Shown here piece by piece: positions 39,185 to 47,659 of a stretch of 64,000 bases of DNA; position 1 is the stretch's first letter, and every line of letters begins with the position of its first letter. The notes below the pieces were generated by a model that was not told where the DNA came from, searched no databases, and saw only the letters and a list, made by a program, of their open reading frames with translations. The DNA is from Blastochloris sulfoviridis (GTDB taxonomy: Bacteria; Pseudomonadota; Alphaproteobacteria; Rhizobiales; Xanthobacteraceae). The DNA is taken from the NCBI RefSeq assembly GCF_008630065.1, contig NZ_VWPL01000008.1:1-64000 (forward strand). Direction: 5' to 3'. The translations under genes and the position numbers were made by a program.

Positions 39185-39438
39185 CCTGTGCCGCGGGCGC
39201 CGGAATGCGCCCAGCGAAACCGGGCAGCGTGATAAATGAAACGTAAATATTCACGAGAATGCCTTTTATTCGGCAGCGAACATGGCAGAATGTGGCCAGG
39301 ATCGCAGCGGTAACGTGACGACACCTTGGATGCCCGACCTGATCGACATGATTAATTCTTCGTTACTGCCGATTCTGCGCAACGCCCCCGAGCCGCTTGC
39401 CGGCCGGCGGGCGCCATGGCATCGAGACGAGACGTTTC

Positions 39439-40257
39439 GTGAGTGAGGCGATGCCGGCAGCGATCCCCGTCTCGATCTTCCTGATCGCGTGCAATGAGGC
39501 CGACCGGCTCGGGCGCACGCTCCAGGCCGTCCAGGGCCTCACCGACGATATCGTGCTGGTCGATTCCGGCTCGACCGACGACACGATCGAGATCGCCGCG
39601 AGCTTCGGCGCCCGGGTGGTGCACAATCCCTGGCCCGGCTACGGCCCGCAGAAGCGCTTCGCCGAGAGCCTGTGCCGGCACCGCTGGGTGCTGAACATCG
39701 ACGCCGACGAGGTGATGCCGCCCGACCTCGTCGCCGAGCTGCGGGCGCTGTTCGCCGACGGCGAGCCGCCGTGCGACGCCTTTGAGATCGCCATCGCCGA
39801 GGTGTTCCCGGTCGAGACCGCGCCGCACCCCTGGGCCTATTCGCTGGCGCCGGTGCGGCTCTACCGCACCGACCGCGGGCGCTATTCCGACAGCCCGGTT
39901 CACGACCGCGTGGTGCTGGCCGAGGGCGCCCGCGTCGGCCGGCTCAAGGGCCGCATCCACCATTTCTCGGTGCGCTCGCTCGGCGAGCAGATCGCCAAGC
40001 TCAACGCCTATACCGACCAGCAGGCCGACGATCTCGACCGGCGCGGCGTCAAGCTCCCGGTCTGGCGGCTGTTCACCGAGTTTCCCGCCGCCTTCCTCAA
40101 GGCCTATGTCGGGCGCCGCCACTTCGTGCGCGGCCTCTATGGCGTGATGACCGCCGCCAACTACGCCTTCTTCCGCTATCTGCGGCTCGCCAAGCACCTC
40201 GAACGCCGGATGATTCTGGAACGCCGGACGGTCCGGCAGGCGCGGGACGGGCAATGA
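39439..40257 (+). CDS. Glycosyltransferase family 2 (LPS-core type)
   Basis: A 272-residue GT-A glycosyltransferase resembling the KdtX/WaaE group that decorates the LPS inner core. Motifs: VSIFLIACNEADRL, DIVLVDSGSTDDT (nucleotide binding), WVLNIDADEVMP (DxD metal site). The C-terminal part (FLKAYVGRRHFVRGLYGVM) is a membrane-associating amphipathic region. Start GTG at 39439 or ATG at 39451; neither has a strong ribosome binding site. Overlaps the next gene by ATGA. Confidence 0.82.
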   Translation: MSEAMPAAIPVSIFLIACNEADRLGRTLQAVQGLTDDIVLVDSGSTDDTIEIAASFGARVVHNPWPGYGPQKRFAESLCRHRWVLNIDADEVMPPDLVAELRALFADGEPPCDAFEIAIAEVFPVETAPHPWAYSLAPVRLYRTDRGRYSDSPVHDRVVLAEGARVGRLKGRIHHFSVRSLGEQIAKLNAYTDQQADDLDRRGVKLPVWRLFTEFPAAFLKAYVGRRHFVRGLYGVMTAANYAFFRYLRLAKHLERRMILERRTVRQARDGQ

Positions 40258-41015
40258 GCGCCCCCGGCGCGGCGCTGATCACCGGCGGCGCCAAGCGCAT
40301 CGGCCGCGCCATCGCCGAGGCCCTGGGCGAGCGGGGCTATGCGCTCGCCATCCATTACGGCCGCTCGACGGCGGAAGCGCAGGCGCTGGTCGAGGCGCTC
40401 AGCCGGCGCGGCCTGCGGGCTGCGGCCGTGTGCGCCGATCTCGCCGACCCCGACGCGGTGGCCGCCCTGGTGCCGGCGGCGGCGGCCAGCGTCGGGCCGC
40501 TGACGCTCCTGGTCAATTCGGCCTCCGAGTTCGAGCCCGACGAGATGGGCACGCTTGAGCGCGCCCGCTTCGAGCGCCAGCTTGCGGTCAATCTCACCGC
40601 GCCGGTGTTCCTCACCGAAGCCTTCGCCCGCCAGCTTCCCGAAGGCCGCGACGGCTGCGTGATCAATGTCCTCGACCAGCGGGTGTGGCGGCCGACGCCG
40701 CGCTTCGTCTCCTACACGCTGGCCAAGTCGGCGCTGTGGATGGCGACCCGCACCATGGCCCAGGCCCTGGCGCCGCGCATCCGCGTCAATGCCGTGGGGC
40801 CGGGGCCAACGCTCGCCAATCCCCGCCAGAGCGAGGACGATTTCGCCCGCCAGGCCGCCGCCGTGCCGCTCGGCCGCGCCGCCACGCCGGCCGAGATCGC
40901 CAATGCCGTGCTCTATCTCACCGCGGCGCAAAGCGTCACCGGCCAGATGATCGCCGTCGATGGCGGCCAGCACCTCGCCTGGCGCACGCCCGACGTCGAG
41001 GGCATCGCGGAGTGA
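40254..41015 (+). CDS. Short-chain dehydrogenase/reductase (pteridine-reductase-like)
   Basis: A 253-residue SDR. Coenzyme site TGGAKRIGRAIAEAL (about 9-23) with Arg at the position favouring NADP(H), LVNSASEF in place of NNAS, and catalytic S/Y-x3-K as YTLAKSAL. GQMIAVDGGQHLAW closes the fold. Sequence style resembles FolM/PTR1-type dihydropteridine reductases, but substrate is not certain. Start overlaps the glycosyltransferase stop (ATGA). Confidence 0.82.
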   Translation: MSAPGAALITGGAKRIGRAIAEALGERGYALAIHYGRSTAEAQALVEALSRRGLRAAAVCADLADPDAVAALVPAAAASVGPLTLLVNSASEFEPDEMGTLERARFERQLAVNLTAPVFLTEAFARQLPEGRDGCVINVLDQRVWRPTPRFVSYTLAKSALWMATRTMAQALAPRIRVNAVGPGPTLANPRQSEDDFARQAAAVPLGRAATPAEIANAVLYLTAAQSVTGQMIAVDGGQHLAWRTPDVEGIAE

Positions 41016-41024
41016 CGAAGGTCA

Positions 41025-41245
41025 TCCCGGACGAAGCGAAGCGAAGACCCGGGATCGTGTGCGATTATCCTGTCGTCCCGGACAAGGGCCGAAGGCCCGC
41101 GATCCGGGACCGTTGTCCGGAAAGGGTCTCTTCCTGCGGACGATCCCGGGTCTCGGCCGGATGCTCCGCATCCCGCCTCGCCCGGGATGACGTGGTGCGG
41201 AGAACGGTCCCGGCTCGGTGCTGCGCCGTCCGGGACGACAGCCCG
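41025..41245. repeat. Family B repeats between convergent genes
   Basis: Three half-sites: GTCATCCCGGACGAAGCGAAGCG...CCCGGGATCGTG; GTCGTCCCGGACAAGGGCC...GATCCGGGACCG; and GATCCCGGGTCTCGG...CGCCCGGGATGACG, then GGTCCCGGCTCGGTGCTGCGCCGTCCGGGACGACA. Lies between the SDR gene and the histidine kinase gene. Confidence 0.8.
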
Positions 41246-41266
41246 GGCCGCGTCATTTGCCCCCCC

Positions 41267-42658
41267 TCACACCGGCACGCGCACGGTGGCGCGCAGGCCG
41301 CCGAGCGGCGACTCCGACAGCGTGATGTCGCCGCCATGGCTGCGCGCCACGTCGCGGGCGATGGCGAGCCCGAGCCCCGAGCCGCCCTGGTCCTGGTTGC
41401 GGGCATCGTCGAGCCTGAGGAACGGCCGGAACACCTCGTCGCGCATGTCGGGCGGAATGCCCGGCCCGTCGTCGTCGACCGTGACGGTGAACCAGCGATT
41501 GTCGCGGGTGGCGGTGATCTCCACCGTGTCGGCGAAGCGCGAGGCGTTGGCGACGAGATTGTGCAGCAGGCGCTTGAAGGCATCCGGCCGCACCGTCACC
41601 ATCGGCTGGCCGATATAGGTGACGTTCGCCTTGTCGCCGGTGCGCTCGACCTCGTCGCAGAGTTCGGCCAGCAGCAGCTCCATGTCGGTGGGCGCCGCCT
41701 GCTCGCCGGAATCGCCGCGCGCGAAGGCCAGATAGTCCTCCAGCATGCGGGTCATCTCGTCGACGTCCTTCTTCATGGCGTCGGCCTCGGTGGTGTCGTC
41801 GAGCAGCGCCAGCTCCAGCTTGAAGCGGGTGAGGATGGTGCGCAGGTCGTGCGACACGCCGGCCAGCATGGTGGTGCGCTGCTCGATCTGGCGCTCGATG
41901 CGCCGCTTCATCTCCAAAAAGGCGTGCGAGGCGCGCCGCACCTCGCGCGCGCCGCGCGGCCGGAAGCCCTCGACGTCGCGCCCCTTGCCGAAGCTCTCGG
42001 CGGCGTCCGCCAGGGTCTGGATCGGCCGGATCTGGTTGCGCAGGAAGGCCACCGCCACCCCCACCAGCACCAGCGAGGTGCCGACCATCCACACCAGGAA
42101 GATGTGCGAGTTGGAAGCGTAGGCTTGGCTGCGCCGGGCGAACACCTGCACGATCACGCCGGGCTCGAGCTGGATGCGGATCTCGACCAGCGAGGAATTG
42201 CCCACCGTGTCGATCCAGAACGGCTTGCCGATCTGGCGCCTGATCTCGCGCGACAGCGCCGAATCGAGCAGCGAGAAGAAGGGCTTGGGGCCGGCGGGCG
42301 GCAGCGTCTCGCCGGTGCGGAAATTGAGCGTGAGGCCCTGGCGCTCCATGGCGATGCGGCGCAGCGTCGTCGCATCCTTGTCCTGCGGATAGAGCCGATA
42401 GACGTCGATCAGCGCCGCGATGTCCTGGGTGACGGAGGCCGACAGCCGGTAGGTCACCGTCTGCCAGTGGCGCTCCATGAACACGAACGCCACCACCGCC
42501 TGCAGCAGCACCATCGGCGTGACGATGATCAAGAGCGAGCGGGCATAGAGGCCCTGCGGCATCCGCCCCTTCAGCCCGACGGTGACGCGGTTCCAGGCGC
42601 GCTTGGCCAGCATCGCCGCCACCCGCCCGATTTCCGCCCCGGCTTCCGAAACGCTCAT
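41267..42658 (-). CDS. EnvZ-type sensor histidine kinase
   Basis: A 463-residue inner-membrane kinase. Two spans (about 41-61 and 182-202) bracket a periplasmic sensor domain of about 120 residues; HAMP follows (RNQIRPIQTLADAAESF). The H-box AGVSHDLRTILTRFKLEL holds the phospho-accepting His; N-box HNLVANASRF, G1 DDGPGIPP and G2 GGSGLGLAIARDV are intact. Ten bases downstream of the response regulator gene, clearly its cognate kinase. Signal unknown. Confidence 0.9.
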   Translation of the reverse strand: MSVSEAGAEIGRVAAMLAKRAWNRVTVGLKGRMPQGLYARSLLIIVTPMVLLQAVVAFVFMERHWQTVTYRLSASVTQDIAALIDVYRLYPQDKDATTLRRIAMERQGLTLNFRTGETLPPAGPKPFFSLLDSALSREIRRQIGKPFWIDTVGNSSLVEIRIQLEPGVIVQVFARRSQAYASNSHIFLVWMVGTSLVLVGVAVAFLRNQIRPIQTLADAAESFGKGRDVEGFRPRGAREVRRASHAFLEMKRRIERQIEQRTTMLAGVSHDLRTILTRFKLELALLDDTTEADAMKKDVDEMTRMLEDYLAFARGDSGEQAAPTDMELLLAELCDEVERTGDKANVTYIGQPMVTVRPDAFKRLLHNLVANASRFADTVEITATRDNRWFTVTVDDDGPGIPPDMRDEVFRPFLRLDDARNQDQGGSGLGLAIARDVARSHGGDITLSESPLGGLRATVRVPV

Positions 42659-42668
42659 CGCCGCCCGC

Positions 42669-43379
42669 TCACGGCGACACGACGAGGCGATAGCCGACGC
42701 CGCGCACCGTCTGGATGAACAGCGGGTTGGCCGGATCGTCCTCGATCTTGCGGCGCAGCCGGTTGACCTGCACGTCGACCGCGCGCTCGCTGGCTTCGGC
42801 GCCCGGCGCGGCGAGGTCGATGCGCGGCACCGTCTCGCCGGGGATGCGCGCCAGCGCCCGCAGCATGTCGCGCTCGCGGTCGGTGATGCGCACCAGCTCG
42901 GCGCCGCGCCGGAGCTCGCCGCGCTCGAGCTGGAACACGAACTCGCCGAAGCACACCACGTCGGGCGACTTGGAGGGCTGGGGCGCGGTGCTGCGCTTGA
43001 GGATGGCGCCGATGCGCAGCAGCAGCTCGCGCGGCTCGAACGGCTTGCCGAGATAGTCGTCGGCGCCCGATTCCAGGCCGGCGATGCGCTCGGACGCCTC
43101 GGTGCGCGCCGTCAGCATCAGGATCGGCACGTCGGAGCGGCCGCGCAAGGACCGGGCGAGGTCGAGGCCCGATTCGCCGGGCATCATCACGTCGAGCACC
43201 AGCAGGTCGAACGACAGGCTCTCCAGCCGGGCGCGCGCGTCGGCGGCCGAGGCCACCGTGGTGACGCGGTAGCCGTTCTCGGTGAGGTAACGCGACAGCA
43301 GCGCCAGGATGCGGGCGTCGTCGTCGACCACCAGCAGATGGGGCGCGTCGTCGGGAGGAACCACGATCGGGCGGGGCAC
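42669..43379 (-). CDS. OmpR-family response regulator
   Basis: A 236-residue two-domain regulator: receiver (phospho-acceptor Asp63 in LLVLDVMMPGESG; acidic pair VVDDD; Lys in GKPFEPREL) and a C-terminal winged helix (RAVDVQVNRLRRKIEDDPANPLFIQTVRGVGYRL). Flanked by a MarR gene upstream (22-bp gap) and its kinase downstream. The MarR plus OmpR-type pair resembles petP-petR of Rhodobacter capsulatus, where PetR is needed for cytochrome bc1 synthesis; orthology here is inference. Confidence 0.9.
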   Translation of the reverse strand: MPRPIVVPPDDAPHLLVVDDDARILALLSRYLTENGYRVTTVASAADARARLESLSFDLLVLDVMMPGESGLDLARSLRGRSDVPILMLTARTEASERIAGLESGADDYLGKPFEPRELLLRIGAILKRSTAPQPSKSPDVVCFGEFVFQLERGELRRGAELVRITDRERDMLRALARIPGETVPRIDLAAPGAEASERAVDVQVNRLRRKIEDDPANPLFIQTVRGVGYRLVVSP

Positions 43380-43401
43380 CGCAGCCTCCTTCTGCCTGTT
43401 G

Positions 43402-43947
43402 CTATTTGTGGCGGTCGCGCCGGTTGCCGTCGCCGCGCGCGATCAGCGTCTCCACCTCGCGGCGCTGGTCGGGGTCGAGAATGCCGTTGAACAGCCGGCA
43501 GGCGCTCTCGCGGGTTTCGCCGGAATCGGCGAGCGCGCGCATCAGCCGCCCGGTCTGCACCTGCGCCACCTCGGCGGCGAGCTTGGCGCCCTTGTCGGTG
43601 AGGTAGAGCAGGCGCTGGCGACGGTCGGCGTGGCCCTCGCGCTGGACGACGTAGCCGGTCTCGACCAGCTCGCGCAGCACCCGCCCCAGGCTCTGCTTGG
43701 TGATCTTCAGGATGTCGAGCAGCTCGGCCACGGTGATGCCGGGATGGCGGGCGACGAAATGCAGCGCCCGGTGATGGGCGCGGCCGAAACCGTAACGTGC
43801 GAGCATGCCGTCGGCATCGCCGGTGAACGCCCGGTAGGCGAAGAACATGAGCTCGATCAGGTCGTAGGCCGGCTCGGCCGGATCCGCGGGCGCGGCTGCG
43901 GCTCCGACAGGGCTGGTCTGCTCGGCTGCGAAATTTATGTCAGCCAT
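43402..43947 (-). CDS. MarR-family transcriptional regulator (PetP-like position)
   Basis: A 181-residue winged-helix regulator. HTH region ITVAELLDILKITKQSLGRVLRELVETGYVVQREGHADRRQRLLYLTDKG is typical of MarR, with the DRR wing motif. An Ala/Pro-rich N-terminal extension precedes it. First gene of the MarR - OmpR-type regulator - kinase operon and divergent from ilvE across 199 bp, an arrangement often conserved in Hyphomicrobiales. May correspond to petP. Confidence 0.87.
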   Translation of the reverse strand: MADINFAAEQTSPVGAAAAPADPAEPAYDLIELMFFAYRAFTGDADGMLARYGFGRAHHRALHFVARHPGITVAELLDILKITKQSLGRVLRELVETGYVVQREGHADRRQRLLYLTDKGAKLAAEVAQVQTGRLMRALADSGETRESACRLFNGILDPDQRREVETLIARGDGNRRDRHK

Positions 43948-44146
43948 ATTGACTTATTCCGGTCCGATTGTTACCCAAACCGCCGTGTTGGCGAAACGAT
44001 CGTGCCAACCCCGCCGGGTCGGGTCAGCGATGCTTACCAAATATGCGCCGCGAAGGCGAGCCGAACCCGGCATCTGCCAGACGATCGAAGGTTTATCGCA
44101 AAGGTTTATCGGCGGCCGCGCCGCCGACCCATTGGAGGATGTAACC

Positions 44147-45034
44147 ATGGCCCTGATGCCGTACGACGACCGTGACGGATTCATCTGGTTCGACGGCAAG
44201 CTGGTGCCGTGGCGCGACGCCAAGATTCACGTCTTGACCCACGCCCTGCATTACGGATCCGGCGTGTTCGAGGGCGAGCGCGCCTATGGCGGCGTGGTGT
44301 TCCGCTCGCGCGAACATTCGCAGCGGCTGAAGGACTCCGCCAAGATCCTCGACTTCGAGGTGCCCTGGACGGTCGAGGACATCGACGCGGCCAAGCTCGC
44401 GGTGATGGCGGCGAACGGCCACACCAACTGCTATGTGCGGCCGGTGGCGTGGCGCGGCTCGGAGGAGATGGGGGTCGGCGCCCATGCCAACACCATCCAC
44501 CTGGCGATCGCCACCTGGGAGTGGCCGAGCTATTTCGACCCCGAGATGCGCAAGAAGGGCATCCGGCTCGACATCGCCGACTATCGCCGCCCCGATCCGG
44601 CGACCGCGCCGTCCACCGCCAAGGCGGCCGGCCTCTACATGATCTGCACCATCTCCAAGCATCGCGCCATGGCCAAGGGCTACACCGACGCCATGATGCT
44701 GGACTGGCAGGGCCGCGTCGCCGAATGCACCGGCGCCAACATCTTCTTCGTCAAGGACGGGGTGATCCACACGCCGACCGCCGACTGCTTCCTCAACGGC
44801 CTGACCCGCCAGACCGTGATCGACCTGGCCAAGCGCCGCGGCATCGAGGTGGCCGAGCGCCGCATCCTGCCGGAGGAACTGGCGGGCTTCAGCGAGTGCT
44901 TCGTCACCGGCACCGCCGCCGAGGTGACGCCGGTGGGCGAGATCGGCCCCTACCGCTTCACGCCGGCCAAGCTCACCGAGACGCTGATCGAGGACTACAC
45001 CGCCGAGGTGCAGCCGAAACAGCAGGCGGCGTAA
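44147..45034 (+). CDS. ilvE: Branched-chain amino acid aminotransferase (class IV)
   Basis: PLP enzyme transferring amino groups between branched-chain 2-oxo acids and glutamate. 295 residues. HYGSGVFEGERAY (35-47) is the substrate-site loop; the PLP Lys is Lys159 in STAKAAG; GRVAECTGANIFFVKDG completes the phosphate site. Start at the ATG at 44147 behind GGAGGAT. Class IV also includes D-amino acid aminotransferases, but the YGSGVFEG pattern favours the branched-chain enzyme. Confidence 0.9.
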   Translation: MALMPYDDRDGFIWFDGKLVPWRDAKIHVLTHALHYGSGVFEGERAYGGVVFRSREHSQRLKDSAKILDFEVPWTVEDIDAAKLAVMAANGHTNCYVRPVAWRGSEEMGVGAHANTIHLAIATWEWPSYFDPEMRKKGIRLDIADYRRPDPATAPSTAKAAGLYMICTISKHRAMAKGYTDAMMLDWQGRVAECTGANIFFVKDGVIHTPTADCFLNGLTRQTVIDLAKRRGIEVAERRILPEELAGFSECFVTGTAAEVTPVGEIGPYRFTPAKLTETLIEDYTAEVQPKQQAA

Positions 45035-45061
45035 CGGACGGCGTAACGGATATTATCGCCT

Positions 45062-45325
45062 CGTCGTCCCGGGCAAGCGGCGTCAGCCGCGCGACCCGGG
45101 ACCGTTCTCCGGAAGGGGGTGTGCTTTTTCGGATGACGATCCCGGCTCTCGCTCACGCTCGGCCGGGATGACGAGGCCCGAACCGTCGTCCCGGGCGGCG
45201 CCAAGCGCCGGGCCGGGACCGCGGGCAGCGATCCCGTAGGGCGCAATAGCGAAAGCGTATTGCGCCGGCACGAGCCGACGCGGGCGGCGCAAGTGGCGGA
45301 ATACGCTGCGCTATTCCGCCCTACG
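45062..45325. repeat. Family B and E repeats
   Basis: A family B unit (CGTCGTCCCGGGCAAGCGGCG...CGGCCGGGATGACGAG, about 45062-45178) is followed by a further half-site and two family E units in opposite orientation (GTAGGGCGCAATAGCGAAAGC at 45236; AATACGCTGCGCTATTCCGCCCTAC at 45301-45325). No gene in the gap. Confidence 0.8.
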
Positions 45326-45899
45326 CTTCGCTCGGCCGGGACGAGGACCACCCCGTCACGCCGGCGCGCTTCCAGCCGGCCCGCGCCCAAGCGGCCGCGT
45401 CATGAGCCAGAAACGCCGCGTAACGGCCGAGCATGGCGCAGGTCAGCACGATGGTGGCGATCCAGTAGGCGGGCATGGCGTAGATGCCGGCCCGCGGCGC
45501 CACCCCTTGCGTCTCGAGGTCGCGCGCCAGCGCCACCAGCGGATCGGCCGTCAGCACCACCAGCAGCAGCACGCACAGGAACAGCAGGGTCTCGCGCACC
45601 GGCAGCAGCCGCCGGCCGGCGTCCGCGGTCAGCCCCAGACCGGCGCCAAGACTGGCCAGCGCGCCGAGCAGGACGAGCGAGGCGCCCAGCACCGCCGTAT
45701 AGAGCAGGCCCTCCGCGCTGCGGCCCGCCGCGGCGAGGGCGCTGAGGCGGTCGGCCGAAGTCTCCGGGATCACCCAGAAGTCCGCAGCCCGGTACCACGG
45801 GACCGGCTCGAACAGCTGCACCGGATCGGCCAGCACGCCGGCCAGCGTCGCCACCACCGCCACATAGATCGCCACAGCCAGCACGATCAGCCGCGTCAT
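45321..45899 (-). CDS. Hypothetical four-span membrane protein
   Basis: A 192-residue integral membrane protein: hydrophobic segments at about 3-24, 66-90, 103-120 and 140-158. Between the first two lies a periplasmic loop with VQLFEPVPWYRAADFWVIPETSADR. The last dozen residues (TGWSSSRPSEA) are encoded by repeat sequence, so the original C-terminus has probably been extended into it. No family recognised. Confidence 0.7.
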   Translation of the reverse strand: MTRLIVLAVAIYVAVVATLAGVLADPVQLFEPVPWYRAADFWVIPETSADRLSALAAAGRSAEGLLYTAVLGASLVLLGALASLGAGLGLTADAGRRLLPVRETLLFLCVLLLVVLTADPLVALARDLETQGVAPRAGIYAMPAYWIATIVLTCAMLGRYAAFLAHDAAAWARAGWKRAGVTGWSSSRPSEA

Positions 45900-46015
45900 C
45901 GCCTGCCTCGCCGTTCACTCGGGGCAGAACGAGGTTAAGGCGGCCCCCAGCCGCGCGCGACAACATCGTTAAGAAAGGGTTAACGGCGCGCGCCGGAATG
46001 ACGCGGGGGGAGAGG

Positions 46016-46665
46016 CCGTCGTCCCGGACGGCGCGGAATGCGCAGCATCCGGCGCCGAGCCGGGACCGTTCGCAGGAAGAAGTGCCATGTTCGGATGACG
46101 ATCCCGGGTCTTCGCTTTGCGAAGCCCGGGATGACGAGGCCCAGGCTGTCGTCCCGGGCAAGCGGCGTCAGCCGCGCGACCCGGGACCGTTTTCCGGAAC
46201 GGGGCCCATTTTCGGATGACGATCCCGGCTCTCGCTCACGCTCGGCCGGGATGACGCCGGGGGGGAGAGGCCGTCGTCCCGGACGGCGCGGGATGCGCAG
46301 CATCCGGCGCCGAGCCGGGACCGTTCGCAGGAAGAAGTGCCATGTTCGGATGACGATCCCGGGTCTTCGCTTTGCGAAGCCCGGGATGACGAGGCCCAGG
46401 CTGTCGTCCCGGGCAAGCGGCGTCAGCCGCGCGACCCGGGACCGTTTTCCGGAACGGGGCCCATTTTCGGATGACGATCCCGGCTCTCGCTCACGCTCGG
46501 CCGGGATGACGCCGGGGGGGAGAGGCCGTCGTCCCGGACGGCGCGGGATGCGCAGCATCCGGCGCCGAGCCGGGACCGTTCGCAGGAAGAGGTGCCATGT
46601 TCGGATGACGATCCCGGGTCTTCGCTTTGCGAAGCCCGGGATGACGAGGCCCAGGCTGTCGTCGC
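46016..46665. repeat. 255-bp tandem repeat, about 2.6 copies
   Basis: Units begin at 46016, 46271 and 46526, an exact 255-bp period; the third is cut short near 46665. Each unit consists of two family B palindromes back to back. Copies differ at only a few positions (for example GGAATGCGC versus GGGATGCGC and AGAAGTGCC versus AGAGGTGCC). Because 255 is divisible by three, long but meaningless frames run through it on both strands. The whole stretch 45900-46925 contains no gene. Confidence 0.9.
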
Positions 46666-46741
46666 AGGCGAGCGCGAGCCGCGAGCTGGGACCGTCCGCC
46701 GGAAAAGGCGTCCTCGCCCCGGCGTTCCGCTCCTCCCCATC

Positions 46742-46809
46742 CTCACCGTTCTGTGATCGGCCGCCGGTGATCGGGTTTCAGAGAAGGAGCGTATTAACCA
46801 GCAGAAGCG
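46742..46809 (+). promoter_or_regulatory. Duplicated control block of micro-peptide gene 1
   Basis: A 68-bp block also found, inverted, at 47862-47928 upstream of micro-peptide gene 3. Shared parts in order: CTCACC, TCTGTGATCGGCC, GGTGATCGG, a 15-bp variable spacer, then CGTATTAACCAGCAGAAGC. TGATCGG occurs twice with 7 bases between. The block ends 116 nt before the start codon (112 nt in the other copy). This is either the promoter or an operator plus promoter; TATTAA within the last part could serve as a -10 box. Confidence 0.7.
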
Positions 46810-46925
46810 AGCAAGAAATGCTGCTTCTCAAATCGTTCTGCAGATTGAACTGCAGATTATGCAGCACTTCACCATAGATGAGCTCGGTCAGAGACTCGTC
46901 ACCACCTCGTAACAGGAGATGTCCG

Positions 46926-47015
46926 ATGTCCAATATTTCCGATCTCACCCTCGTGGAAAAGGTCACCGTCGCTGCCGCCGGCGCCATCTGCATCGTGCCG
47001 CTGTTCCTTTCGTAA
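46926..47015 (+). CDS. Micro-peptide 1: 29-residue single-span membrane peptide
   Basis: Begins MSNISDLTLV and continues EKVTVAAAGAICIVPLFLS: a short polar N-terminus, an Glu-Lys pair, then about 17 hydrophobic residues. The start is fixed by AGGAG seven bases upstream; an overlapping ATG at 46919 lies inside that site. It is paralogous to the peptides at 47426-47512 and 47660-47749 (same EK, V, VP and F positions, same 19-residue distance from EK to the end). A leader motif AAATCGTTC (46830-46838) and the control block at 46742 are shared with peptide 3. Followed by a strong hairpin. Function unknown; a small subunit of a membrane protein complex is the best guess. Confidence 0.68.
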   Translation: MSNISDLTLVEKVTVAAAGAICIVPLFLS

Positions 47016-47032
47016 CAATTTCGCCGGCAGGC

Positions 47033-47090
47033 CGACCACGCCGCCGCGGGGATGGTGCCAACGCGCCATCCACCGCGGCGGCGGTCGTTT
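47033..47090 (+). terminator. Large hairpin after micro-peptide gene 1
   Basis: CGACC-CGCCGCCGCGG-GATGG pairs with CCATCC-CCGCGGCGGCGGTCG around a ten-base loop, nearly perfect over about 20 bp, and is followed by TTT. It starts 18 bases after the stop codon. Confidence 0.7.
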
Positions 47091-47097
47091 GTGCCGT

Positions 47098-47300
47098 CTC
47101 GTCATCCCGGCCGAGCGTCAGCGAGAGCCGGGATCGTCATCCGAACATGGCACCCCTTCCTGAGCACGGTCCCGGCTCGGCGCCGGATGCTGCGCATCCC
47201 GCGCCGTCCGGGACGACGCGGCCCGAAGAAAGCGATCCCCGGATGACGCGGCTCGAAGAAAGCGATCCCCGGATGACGCGCCCGCAGAAAGCGATCGCGG
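47098..47300. repeat. Family B unit and 30-bp tandem repeat
   Basis: A family B palindrome (CGTCATCCCGGCCGAGCG...GCCGTCCGGGACGACG, to about 47217) is followed by GAAGAAAGCGATCCCCGGATGACGCG repeated with a 30-bp period (47225 and 47255) and a third partial copy. No gene on either strand. Confidence 0.75.
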
Positions 47301-47320
47301 TCTGCGCGGCCCGAAACGAT

Positions 47321-47364
47321 CGACGGCCCGAGGCTCCGATCATCACCGGGGCTTCGGGCCGTCG
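47321..47364. terminator. 18-bp stem between the convergent micro-peptide genes
   Basis: CGACGGCCCGAGGCTCCG and CGGGGCTTCGGGCCGTCG pair over 18 positions (two as G-U in RNA) around an eight-base loop. Lying between converging transcripts, it could stop both. Confidence 0.6.
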
Positions 47365-47387
47365 ATTCGGGCAGGCAGGGTGTCAGG

Positions 47388-47413
47388 AAACTCCGGCCGG
47401 GCGGCCGGAGTTT
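47388..47413 (-). terminator. Intrinsic-terminator-like hairpin after micro-peptide gene 2
   Basis: AAACTCCGGCC - four-base loop - GGCCGGAGTTT: a perfect 11-bp stem 12 bases beyond the stop codon at 47426, ending in a short T run on the minus strand. Confidence 0.75.
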
Positions 47414-47425
47414 GCCAAGTGTCGG

Positions 47426-47512
47426 TCAGACCCAGAAGAACGGGACGATATTGATGGCGAAGGCGCTGGCGACCAGGAGCTTTTCCTTGGTGGAGATGGT
47501 GGGGAACAACAT
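47426..47512 (-). CDS. Micro-peptide 2: 28-residue single-span membrane peptide
   Basis: Begins MLFPTISTK and continues EKLLVASAFAINIVPFFWV. AAGGAG lies seven bases before the ATG at 47512. It ends with the same PFFW as peptide 3 and has the same 19-residue EK-to-end length as both others. No copy of the control block precedes it, so it is probably cotranscribed with peptide 3, which ends 147 bp upstream. Too short to match any family with certainty. Confidence 0.65.
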   Translation of the reverse strand: MLFPTISTKEKLLVASAFAINIVPFFWV

Positions 47513-47659
47513 TGTGCGTCTCCTTGGCTGATGGTGCGTGCGGGCTCGTCATCGGAGCCCAAGATGGGGGAACATCAGACCGCAGCGGGGGCTGCGGCGG
47601 GGGTGGAGGCAACCGGGGCTGCGGCGGTTTCGACGCCGGCCTGGTTGCCTCGGTGTTCG

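Noticed and set aside
45980-46877. Long open frames on both strands through the 255-bp array (up to about 280 codons)
   Set aside because: They result from a tandem repeat whose period is a multiple of three; the peptides repeat exactly, have no ribosome binding site and match only other palindromic repeats.
46818-46877. A 19-codon frame starting at the ATG at 46818 in the micro-peptide 1 leader (MLLLKSFCRLN)
   Set aside because: No ribosome binding site and not preserved in the homologous leader of micro-peptide 3; considered as a leader peptide but unsupported.
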